From NCBI GenBank assembly GCA_965657945.1, contig CBFHPW010000001.1, positions 62,001-126,000 of the forward strand: 64,000 nt of DNA. The letters are read 5' to 3'. A program made the translations under genes and the position numbers. The notes below the pieces were generated by a model that made no database searches, had not been told where the DNA came from, and worked only from the letters and a program-made list of their open reading frames with translations. This document shows positions 41,278 through 49,209 of the stretch, in pieces (within the stretch, counting starts at the first letter, position 1; the number at the start of each line of letters is the position of its first letter). Origin of the DNA: CAJJDF01 sp965657945 (lineage in GTDB: Bacteria; Bacteroidota; Bacteroidia; Flavobacteriales_D; CAJJDF01).

Positions 41278-43671
41278 TTATTTGTTAATGAGACCTTGTT
41301 TTTCTTTGTAATACTGATATCCAATAAAACCTGTAAAAAGTAGAACGACTAGACCAAATATAAGGGTGTATGTTCCTCCCTTATAAAATGATTTTGGCTC
41401 AAATTTCAATTGAATGCTTCGGTCTCCTTTTGGAATGACTGCCGATCGCAATAGATAGTTTGCCCTGATCAAGTTACTTTCATTTCCATCTATATACAAC
41501 CTCCATTGTTTACCATCCATCCATATCTCTGAGAAAACGGCTAGTTGATCCGAGCTAGAGCTAGAAATGTAATTAATTTCATCCGGAGTGTAATTTACCA
41601 GCTCAATTTTTCCACTCTCAGAATTTTGTATGTTCAATTCGGATAGTTGGTTGCCAAATTCTACCTCATTTATTATTGCAGTATTGGCAGTATTTATAGA
41701 GTCCAAAAGGGCTATTTCCTGATTAGGTGTCGATGCAAATTCCACATTCTTTACAAACCAAGCTGTACCATTTGCTTGACTATTTCCTTGCAATTGCCCC
41801 TGTTGATTTATGATATATTTGGTATTCAACATATTCAAAACATTCAAATTGCCTTTTGAAATATGTCGGTCGATTATGTCCTGATACCTTTGGTATTTTA
41901 CTGGGCTATATCCGCCAATAGTATTGTGATAATAAGAACTTGCCGTATTATTGAAAGTATTTATTGAAAGGTCGAGCAGTCTATAATCTTCTCTGTTTTT
42001 TTCAATTGATAAAATTTGTCTATCCGCAGGTCTTAATGCTGGAACTTTGTAGGCTTGAACTTTAGACTTGTAATCATCAAATCTATAATACCTGGCATTC
42101 ACAGTGAGCATGTCAAAGGCTATGAGACCAAATATACCCAGTAGCATGACATTGTATTTTATTTTATTTTTTAAATAAAAGTGAATAGCTATTGTAGTCA
42201 ACCCGATCAATAATAACGCTCTGAGCGAATCACTATTGATGTATTCTTTTCTGGCATCAAGTAAATCGAAAAGTTGAAGGCCTTGCTGTACGTAGCGATC
42301 ATCTGCTGGATTGGATAACCCCGTTAAGTCAGGTAGAATAGTCATACAAACGAGGATGAAAGCCATGAAGCTACCACTGACAATCCAAAGTTTTTTGGTG
42401 GTCATTCCAGATTCTGTCTTTTTGTAAATGGCATGTAAAATAAAACTTCCTAAAACTGGAATGATGTAGCCAGTTACGTTCAGAATAGAGGATGGCGCTC
42501 TGAATTTATTGTACAAAGGAAAGTAATCAAATAAAATTCTTTGAAGCACTTCTAAGTTTTTTCCAAGTGAGATGAGCACGGTAAATAGAACCCCAATGAA
42601 TAGTCCCCAAACCCAAATACTCTTTGTGTTAGATAAAGTAAGTATCATTAAAAATACCAAAATGACTCCGAGGTACATAGGGGATTCGGTAAAAGGAAGT
42701 CCACCCCAGTACAGAGGAGCAGCTTTCATTCCGTATTTTTTTGCCAAAGGATGGTCAGGAGTAATTATCTCGCTACTGGATCCTCCACTGAACCCTGGAA
42801 TAATGGTAGAGACAAGGTCTGTGGTGTTGTTGCTCCAAGCCATGGCGTATTCCCAGTCTAAGCCAGTAATTGGTTTGTCAGTATCCGCAACGTTTGATTC
42901 ATTAGTAGCGAGTATTTTATTTCCTCTCATCGAGGCTTCAGAGTGTACTTTCAAATTCCAGACTCGGTCAATGTTACTTCCAAGCCCTAGGGTTAGGGCA
43001 ACTATGCCGGCTAGTACAATCTTGCCAAGTTTGACGAATTGCTTTTCTTTTATAAAAGTGATAGACTTAATAATTAAGTATGGAAATATCAATAACACCA
43101 AATAATAATTCATTTGAGGATGTCTGGTATAGATACTTAAACCGATGCCAATGGTTAATAAAAACGCGCCAAGAAGATATTTGCTTTTTTCAAACAATAC
43201 ATATATACCTGCCAGGATTAAAGGGCTGTAAATGAGTGTGTCTATTTTTGAAAAATGACCTACTTTGTAAAGCACGATATTATTCAAAGAAAAAGTAATC
43301 GCAAACGCCATGATCAAACTCAAAAGTTTTGTTAGTCCCATAATTTGAGCTAAAATGTAAGAGATCAAAAGACAGATTAAAAATATTCCAAACCCTCTTG
43401 AGGAGAGAGAATGTTTCACCTTCATAAAGTATTGATAAATATTACTGTTGGTAGTTGCCCCATGTAAAACATCCATTCCACTGAAAATCCCGGGATTCCA
43501 TAGGTAATTATCTCCTGTTTTTTCCGTGTAAACTTGTCTAGCTCTATCCTTTGCTAATCCCTGTGAACTATCTGAACCTAAAATCACCTTTCCATCAAAC
43601 TCAGGTTTGAAGTAAATTGCAGAAAGGACGATCATAACGAGAATGGGCCAAAACTTTTTTAGATATTTCAT
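41278..43671 (-). CDS. YfhO-family membrane protein
   Basis: A 797-residue integral membrane protein. It opens with a short cytoplasmic end and a first helix (FWPILVMIVLSAIYF), then KPEFDGKVILGSDSSQGLAK, the typical YfhO opening. About 12 more helices follow to residue 530, a soluble outer part (about 545-750) includes YRLLDLSINTFNNTASSYYH and GGYSPVKYQRYQDIIDRHIS, and a last helix (TLIFGLVVLLFTGFIGYQYY) closes it. In Firmicutes YfhO is needed to glycosylate cell-wall polymers as a GT-C type protein; in Bacteroidota its role is not known. Here it is co-transcribed with a GT4-like gene. Confidence 0.9.
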   Translation of the reverse strand: MKYLKKFWPILVMIVLSAIYFKPEFDGKVILGSDSSQGLAKDRARQVYTEKTGDNYLWNPGIFSGMDVLHGATTNSNIYQYFMKVKHSLSSRGFGIFLICLLISYILAQIMGLTKLLSLIMAFAITFSLNNIVLYKVGHFSKIDTLIYSPLILAGIYVLFEKSKYLLGAFLLTIGIGLSIYTRHPQMNYYLVLLIFPYLIIKSITFIKEKQFVKLGKIVLAGIVALTLGLGSNIDRVWNLKVHSEASMRGNKILATNESNVADTDKPITGLDWEYAMAWSNNTTDLVSTIIPGFSGGSSSEIITPDHPLAKKYGMKAAPLYWGGLPFTESPMYLGVILVFLMILTLSNTKSIWVWGLFIGVLFTVLISLGKNLEVLQRILFDYFPLYNKFRAPSSILNVTGYIIPVLGSFILHAIYKKTESGMTTKKLWIVSGSFMAFILVCMTILPDLTGLSNPADDRYVQQGLQLFDLLDARKEYINSDSLRALLLIGLTTIAIHFYLKNKIKYNVMLLGIFGLIAFDMLTVNARYYRFDDYKSKVQAYKVPALRPADRQILSIEKNREDYRLLDLSINTFNNTASSYYHNTIGGYSPVKYQRYQDIIDRHISKGNLNVLNMLNTKYIINQQGQLQGNSQANGTAWFVKNVEFASTPNQEIALLDSINTANTAIINEVEFGNQLSELNIQNSESGKIELVNYTPDEINYISSSSSDQLAVFSEIWMDGKQWRLYIDGNESNLIRANYLLRSAVIPKGDRSIQLKFEPKSFYKGGTYTLIFGLVVLLFTGFIGYQYYKEKQGLINK

Positions 43672-43812
43672 GTGCTTGTAGTTTTACTTGAGTAAAACTA
43701 ATCGTTTTTTTTATTTCTCCCAATACAATAAAGAAATTACTAAAAATGTTGCAAGGTTTTATTCAAAGTACTCTGTATAAAATGATAATGGTTTAAAAAT
43801 TGACAAACCTCA

Positions 43813-43841
43813 TTTGAATAAGCATACTTTCGTTATATTTG
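43813..43841 (+). promoter_or_regulatory. Candidate promoter for the second GT2 gene
   Basis: TTTG at 43813-43816 and TATATTTG at 43834-43841 (exact TAnnTTTG) are 17 nt apart, close to the Bacteroidota consensus spacing. They lie 24 nt before TTG 43866. Confidence 0.55.
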
Positions 43842-43865
43842 TCCAACTAGAGCAAAAATTATAGT

Positions 43866-44888
43866 TTGAAATATACCCTCATAATACCTGTTTTTAATCG
43901 TTTAGATGAAGTGAAAGAGCTCCTAGTATCTGCAGAAAAATTAGATTTTGATAGAGAGAAATTTGAAATATTATTTGTAGATGATGGTTCCAGCGATGGA
44001 TTTTCCTCCTATATAGATAATTATAATTCTGCAACAGGATTGAACATACGATATATAATCCAAAAAAATAAAGGTCCGGGTGAAGCCAGGAATAATGGGA
44101 TGAGAAATTCACAAAGCCAATATTTTATCTTTAATGATTCAGATATTCTTTATCCTTCTGATTACCTGGAAAAGATAGACTTTTCGCTTGAAGAAAATAA
44201 TTTTGATGCATTTGGTGGGCCCGATGATTGTCATCCAAGTTTTTCTCCTTTGTTAAAAGCGATAAACTATGCCATGACATCTTTTATTGGAACTGGAGGG
44301 ACTAGAGGTGGAAAAAAAAGTATTTCAAAAAAATTCTATCCAAGGTCATACAGTATGGGTATAAAGAAAGAAGTTTTTGAAAATATTGGTGGGATGAATA
44401 CACTTCGTCATGGGCAAGACATGGATTTTTCGGCAAGAATATATAAAGCTGGCTATAAAGTTGGGCTAATTCCAGATGCCGTTGTATTTCACAAAAGAAG
44501 AACAAGCTTAAAGAGGTTTTACAAACAAATATTTAATTGGGGAGTAGCTAGAATAAATTTAGGGAAAATGCATGAAGGAATGTTGAAACCTGTTCATTTT
44601 CTTCCTGCAAGTATTGTTCTTTTTACCATTTTGATACCACTTCTAGTGCTCTTTTTTAGTAGTTTGAAGCCATTGCTTATTCTGTTAGTTTTAGGATTAT
44701 TGGGAGTTCTTTCCATAGCTTTTATACAGTCTTTTGGGCAATACAGAATCCTAAAAACTTCTTTGTTGTCAATGGTTACTCTTCTAATTCAGGTTTATGC
44801 CTATGGGTTAGGAACATGGAGTGGAATCATACAATCTCTATCAGGAAAGAAAGAAGTAAAAGGATTTACAAAAAATTATTATAAATAA
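43866..44888 (+). CDS. Family 2 glycosyltransferase with C-terminal membrane helices
   Basis: A 340-residue GT2 enzyme: KYTLIIPVFNRLDEVKELLV at the start, LFVDDGSSDG, NKGPGEARNNGM, FIFNDSDILYPSDYL (DxD), GGMNTLRHGQDMDFSARIYK (the catalytic base region ED/QD type), and VVFHKRRTSLKRFYKQIFNW. After residue 240 come two or three hydrophobic helices (FLPASIVLFTILIPLLVLFF; LLILLVLGLLGVLSIAFI). It probably adds a sugar at the membrane. It begins with TTG 43866; the GT fold starts at residue 2, and no ATG lies upstream in frame. It ends 5 nt before the convergent phosphorylase gene. Confidence 0.9.
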   Translation: MKYTLIIPVFNRLDEVKELLVSAEKLDFDREKFEILFVDDGSSDGFSSYIDNYNSATGLNIRYIIQKNKGPGEARNNGMRNSQSQYFIFNDSDILYPSDYLEKIDFSLEENNFDAFGGPDDCHPSFSPLLKAINYAMTSFIGTGGTRGGKKSISKKFYPRSYSMGIKKEVFENIGGMNTLRHGQDMDFSARIYKAGYKVGLIPDAVVFHKRRTSLKRFYKQIFNWGVARINLGKMHEGMLKPVHFLPASIVLFTILIPLLVLFFSSLKPLLILLVLGLLGVLSIAFIQSFGQYRILKTSLLSMVTLLIQVYAYGLGTWSGIIQSLSGKKEVKGFTKNYYK

Positions 44889-44895
44889 TTTTTTT
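44870..44895. terminator. AT-only hairpin between convergent genes
   Basis: AAAAAATTATT (44870-44880) and AATAATTTTTT (44884-44894) make an 11-bp stem of A-T pairs only, loop ATA, with a T-run. It overlaps the end of the GT2 gene. Weak because it has no G-C pair. Confidence 0.35.
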
Positions 44896-45790
44896 AGCTT
44901 AACAGTCTCTCCAAAACATACAAAATCATCTTATCCACTGTCTTTTTATAGTCTTTACTGTACTGCTTTTGGTGTCGATTGGCAATTACTGCACAAATAG
45001 TGGCTGTTTTGTGTCCCATCATTCCACCTAGGGCATACAAAGCAGAAGTTTCCATCTCAAAATTCATCAGTTTTATTCCGTTGAATTCAAACTGTGCTAA
45101 TTGTTCGTTTAGGTTTTCTTGTTGGGTTTTTACACGCAGAACTCTTCCTTGCGGCCCATAAAAACCATTTCCGGTAACAGTAATTCCAGTGTTAGCTTCT
45201 GGTTTTAGTAGGTTTATCAATTCTTTATTTCCTTTCGAGATATAAGGTTTTACTGTAGATACGCTCCAATTTACTTGTGAGAAAAATGCTTTTTCGAAAT
45301 CTAATTCTTCTTCTGTGGAGAGGTGGCTGTAAAATCCGGCAATTCCATCAAACCCAAGTCCAAACTCGGACACTAGGAAAGAATCGACCGGAATATCGGG
45401 TTGAAGGGCGCCACAAGTTCCGATTCTAATCAGGTTGAGAGACGTGAGTTCTTTCTTGATGCATCGTGTTTCCAAGTCAATATTCACAAGAGCATCTAGT
45501 TCATTTAATACAATGTCAATGTTGTCTGCGCCAATTCCCGTGGAGAGAGCCGTCAATCTTTTTCCTTTGTAATAGCCCGTATGAGCTACAAATTCTCTGT
45601 TCGCGGTTTGGTGTTCTATTGAGTCGAAATACTTTGATATTTGCTCCACACGACCCTGGTCACCAACCAGAAGCACGGTGTCGGCTAGCTGATGAGGAAG
45701 AATGTGTAAATGAAAAATACTCCCATCCTCGTTTATCACCAATTCGGACTCCTCTAGAGGTCTTTCCGATTCATTTAGCCTTGCCTTCAT
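44894..45790 (-). CDS. Nucleoside phosphorylase (uridine phosphorylase-like)
   Basis: A 298-residue PNP/UDP-family phosphorylase. Motifs: VLLVGDQGRVEQISKYFDSI, LTALSTGIGADNIDIVLNEL, LIRIGTCGALQPDIPVDSFL, and the substrate region MNFEMETSALYALGGMMGHK (FEMETSALY matches uridine phosphorylase). It would split nucleosides with phosphate for salvage. It differs from typical Udp in a longer N-terminus (about 30 residues with SELVINEDGSIFHLHI). It stands alone on the minus strand. Confidence 0.9.
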   Translation of the reverse strand: MKARLNESERPLEESELVINEDGSIFHLHILPHQLADTVLLVGDQGRVEQISKYFDSIEHQTANREFVAHTGYYKGKRLTALSTGIGADNIDIVLNELDALVNIDLETRCIKKELTSLNLIRIGTCGALQPDIPVDSFLVSEFGLGFDGIAGFYSHLSTEEELDFEKAFFSQVNWSVSTVKPYISKGNKELINLLKPEANTGITVTGNGFYGPQGRVLRVKTQQENLNEQLAQFEFNGIKLMNFEMETSALYALGGMMGHKTATICAVIANRHQKQYSKDYKKTVDKMILYVLERLLS

Positions 45791-45857
45791 TGTGGGTTGT
45801 TTTGTGAAGAATTATTTTCTTCATTTGCGAATCTGCAGAAGGATTTTGTTTTACTTT

Positions 45858-45899
45858 CTAACATCTAACATCTAACATCTAACATCTAACATCTAAAAT
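45858..45899. repeat. Heptamer tandem repeat CTAACAT
   Basis: Five perfect head-to-tail copies of CTAACAT (45858-45892) and a sixth, partly matching copy CTAAAAT (45893-45899). It lies in the 116-bp gap between the nucleoside phosphorylase start and the DUF4197 stop. Confidence 0.95.
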
Positions 45900-45906
45900 T
45901 TAATAT

Positions 45907-46575
45907 TTAGTTATCCAACGAACTAAATACTTTTTTCAAAACATCCGTTACTCTTGATTCAGGATTCTTTCGTATTTTATTTTCTTCGATAGCCATTAGG
46001 GTAAAGAGACCTTCGATAGCTTTGTTTGTCACATATTGATCCAAGTCGGCAGTAACCTTTTCTTGCTTAGAGAACCTGGTGGACTTATTGTACAAATTTG
46101 CAAGTGGATTCCATTGTTTGGTTAGCTCCACTTTATCCACAGAAGCTTTGGCAATAGGTAAAAAAGCTGCAATTAACTGAGAAGTAGTTTTTTGCTTTAA
46201 AAAATTTGTCGCTGCTCCTTCACCTCCTTTCAATATAGCAAATCCATCTTGGATACTCATGTTCTTTATCGCGTCTAAGAAAATAGGCGCAGCAGTTTTA
46301 GTTGCATCTTCAGCGGCTCTATTCAAAGTGGTTTCAAAAGTGGCTATTTGATTTTGCAATAGACCTTTGTCGTCCAAAAACTCTTTTACGCGTATTGCAT
46401 CTTGAGGAAAAGGCAATCTGATAAGGCTATTCCCATTGAATCCATCTGCTTTTGAGGCTAAAGAAGTGGAATGAGAAATGGCCAGGTTAAGTGCTTCTTT
46501 CAATCCAGCAATAACTTCTGAATTTGACAGAGAAATAGCCGTTTTATTATCTAATGGTAATCTTGTTTCTTCCAA
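45907..46575 (-). CDS. DUF4197 family lipoprotein, start codon uncertain
   Basis: A DUF4197 protein: VIAGLKEALNLAISHSTSLA, IRLPFPQDAIRVKEFLDDKG, AAEDATKTAAPIFLDAIKNM, LKQKTTSQLIAAFLPI, and YVTNKAIEGLFTLMAIEENK, all family landmarks. Its function is unknown. The only usual start in this frame is TTG 46575 (222 residues), but the frame stays open upstream to 46653 and codes for a lipoprotein signal: IRLSILSLSFSAVLSC, then GTTLKSLEETR. DUF4197 proteins normally are lipoproteins, so the true start is probably upstream, at a non-standard codon such as ATC 46641 (244 residues). See finding. Confidence 0.82.
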   Translation of the reverse strand: MEETRLPLDNKTAISLSNSEVIAGLKEALNLAISHSTSLASKADGFNGNSLIRLPFPQDAIRVKEFLDDKGLLQNQIATFETTLNRAAEDATKTAAPIFLDAIKNMSIQDGFAILKGGEGAATNFLKQKTTSQLIAAFLPIAKASVDKVELTKQWNPLANLYNKSTRFSKQEKVTADLDQYVTNKAIEGLFTLMAIEENKIRKNPESRVTDVLKKVFSSLDN

Positions 46576-46726
46576 TGATTTAAGAGTAGTTCCACAGGAT
46601 AAAACTGCTGAAAAGCTTAGGGAAAGTATAGAAAGTCTGATAGGTCTAGTTTTTTATAGTGATATTCAAATATACCATCTAATATCAACAATCACCTAAG
46701 AATATGAAATAAAAACACCCTTATAA

Positions 46727-49054
46727 TTATCGAATGAGAGAAATATGCCCTGTTTTAATAACTGGGTTTCCTAGGAAATCTAGTATAGAAATTTTATAGA
46801 CATAAACACCTGATTTAACCTGCTCTCCCTTGTATGTTCCGTCCCAACCCTGTGTCCGATCCTCTGACTCAAAAATTATCTCACCCCAGCGATTGAAAAT
46901 TTGAATGTGATAATCAGAAATTCCTTCCGTAACTGGCAAGTATGTGTCATTCAGTTTGTCGTTATTCGGAGTAAAAGCATTGGGAAGATATAAAATGTAA
47001 CTTGCTATAATTTCAATGTCTTGAGAAATAGAATCGATACAACCATGGTCATTGATTGCATATAGTTTAGTTTGATAAATGCTTGGTGTGTGGTCTGGAA
47101 ATGTGACAGGACAAGGGTGAATGGCATTGGAAGTGTTGTTGACTCCCTGAAAACCAAAATTCCATCGATAGGTTGTAGCACCTTTTGATTGGTTTTGAAA
47201 ACATACATCAGTATCAAATATATAGATGTTATCTGGAGAATAACTAAAATTTGCTTTAGGTACATCATGTACTAAGATATGTACACTTGTCGAGTCAATA
47301 CAGCCAGAATCTGAGGTAACTTTTAGAGTAACCGGAATAATTCCAGAACTATCAAAAATGTAGGTAGGATTCCCAATGGATGGAATGTCCTTTGGAGTCC
47401 ATTCATACTTGATAATATTGCCTGTGGAAAAATCCATAAATGTAGTAATGTGTTCAAAACACACCGTGTCAGCTGAGAAATGAGCAGAAGGTTTGGGATT
47501 CACAATAATGTTTTTTGTAACCGTGTCAGAACATCCCTCTGGCGTAGTGGAAGTTAATGAAACTAAAAATTGACCGGGTAAAAGGTATTGATTGGATGGG
47601 TTGAATAGGTTACTCGTATTTCCATCTCCAAAATTCCAGTTCCACGTTAAGATGGAGACGCTCCCAGAGGAGAAAGTAGAAATGTTATTAGGAAAAAGCG
47701 AATCGAATTGGCAAATATTGTGAATGTTGAAATCAGGAATAGACCTCGGTTTGACATAAATTGTTTTTTGAATCGAATCTTGACAAAAGTGAGATGTTAT
47801 GGTCTTTAATTTCACCAAGTGATTCCCCGAATTTGTAAACAAATGTTTGAAATGGGAGGAAGGTATATTGTTGAACGAACCATTGCCAAAATCCCAAAGA
47901 GAGGATCGTGCAAACCCACTGGTAAGATTCACTATGGAGGAAGAATCTCCTATACAAACAGAGTCTGAGGAAAAATCTACTTGCAAAGGAGGTCTTACTA
48001 TGACATCTAGGGTATTCGTATCCTCATAAATTACTCCGCAGGCAGTTGTGTCCTCAAAAATTAAAGTATAGGTTGTGTGGTAATTTGTTGGAGTAAGTTT
48101 GTAAATACCGGGAGCAATTGGTAGCGTGCTAGGACTAAAACTTTTAATTCGGACGGAGGCTGTATTTATGTTGATGAAAATGGAATCTCCTAAGCAAATT
48201 GTATCTTTGTCATCGATAATTGAAATGGTGGGTTTGGTAAAGGTAGATTGAAAGGTTTTGCCTTCCAAAAATACAGCTGAGTTGTATAATTTATCGCCAA
48301 TGTCTGCTACCACCAGTTTGATGTGGTAAGTTTGGTTACATTGGATGGCTTGTTGGATACCTATTTTGGTGGTAAAACCATCGAATTGTACGACAGTCGT
48401 GTCTGTAAGTTGCGGCATGGATGTACCAGTCCCGTTGTTAATGAAAAAGCTCGAATTTACCACATTGTTTACACTGTCAATACTGATAAAAGTATTTGTT
48501 CCAGGAACTTTGGCAAGATTAATAGCGTTGTTAGAAAAAGGACCAGATATCCCAGGTCCACTCAAGAAAAAACCGAAGGCATCATTTACATTAGCGTTAA
48601 CAAATTCTAAATATTCTTCTGAGGCGAAAACAAAATTAAAGGCGATGGAATCGCTGGTAGAGATAAAATCAAACTCTAAACTTGCTACGTCATAGGAGCT
48701 ATCATAACTACTCGGTGATTTTCCTGCATTCACCATTTTCTCTAAATCAAGGTCTTTAAAATTATTGACTATTGCTGCTGCATTAGATCCATCAGAGTTA
48801 TTTGGCCCGATGGCCTCGGAGATGATTCCAGACATAAGAATAACTCCGCTGTCTATACCTATATTACTATTCGAGCCGTCAAAAAAACCTCTTTGAAGAC
48901 TGTCTCCTCGATAAACAATGTTAGATACTGTTACCCCTGACCCAAGCAATTTTTGCAAAACTAATTGATTGACGGAATATGCCGGATCAACCTGAAGTTG
49001 ACCTAAGCTAAAGAGGCAGACTAGTAGAAAAAAAGTGGTGAAAAGGGCTTTCAT
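46727..49054 (-). CDS. T9SS type B secreted protein with choice-of-anchor L and PKD domains
   Basis: A 775-residue secreted protein. A signal peptide (1-18) is followed by a choice-of-anchor L domain (about 25-270: GSNSNIGIDSGVILMSGIIS, FVFASEEYLEFVNANVNDAF, GFFLSGPGISGPF). Two or three PKD-like domains follow (about 350-690; WDFGNGSFNNI, WNWNFGDGNTSN, YRWNFGFQG). A CHU_C-type C-terminal domain closes it (about 690-775: YLPNAFTPNNDKLNDTYLPV, IFNRWGEIIFES, GWDGTYKGEQVKSGVYVYKI, ending HISLIR), a type B sorting signal. It is probably displayed on the cell surface. Unlike the 1358-residue protein, no PorP/SprF gene is adjacent. Confidence 0.92.
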   Translation of the reverse strand: MKALFTTFFLLVCLFSLGQLQVDPAYSVNQLVLQKLLGSGVTVSNIVYRGDSLQRGFFDGSNSNIGIDSGVILMSGIISEAIGPNNSDGSNAAAIVNNFKDLDLEKMVNAGKSPSSYDSSYDVASLEFDFISTSDSIAFNFVFASEEYLEFVNANVNDAFGFFLSGPGISGPFSNNAINLAKVPGTNTFISIDSVNNVVNSSFFINNGTGTSMPQLTDTTVVQFDGFTTKIGIQQAIQCNQTYHIKLVVADIGDKLYNSAVFLEGKTFQSTFTKPTISIIDDKDTICLGDSIFININTASVRIKSFSPSTLPIAPGIYKLTPTNYHTTYTLIFEDTTACGVIYEDTNTLDVIVRPPLQVDFSSDSVCIGDSSSIVNLTSGFARSSLWDFGNGSFNNIPSSHFKHLFTNSGNHLVKLKTITSHFCQDSIQKTIYVKPRSIPDFNIHNICQFDSLFPNNISTFSSGSVSILTWNWNFGDGNTSNLFNPSNQYLLPGQFLVSLTSTTPEGCSDTVTKNIIVNPKPSAHFSADTVCFEHITTFMDFSTGNIIKYEWTPKDIPSIGNPTYIFDSSGIIPVTLKVTSDSGCIDSTSVHILVHDVPKANFSYSPDNIYIFDTDVCFQNQSKGATTYRWNFGFQGVNNTSNAIHPCPVTFPDHTPSIYQTKLYAINDHGCIDSISQDIEIIASYILYLPNAFTPNNDKLNDTYLPVTEGISDYHIQIFNRWGEIIFESEDRTQGWDGTYKGEQVKSGVYVYKISILDFLGNPVIKTGHISLIR

Positions 49055-49209
49055 AAAATTTCTGTTAATATTGAATAAAAAATAAATACGCCAAAATGTC
49101 TCTTTTTTTTAAACTTTCAAGTCAAAATTGCAGGATTGGAGTGTAAAATTCATCTGGACTTGTTTTTGGAGTTGAAGCAAAAAGTAATCAACATTTTTTT
49201 ATAGACATT

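Noticed and set aside
42572..43105. A 177-codon frame on the plus strand inside the YfhO gene.
   Set aside because: It lies fully opposite a clear membrane-protein gene and has the composition of a shadow frame, with no start signal or family match.
45858..45899. A short CRISPR-like array.
   Set aside because: The units are 7 bp without spacers, so this is a simple tandem repeat.
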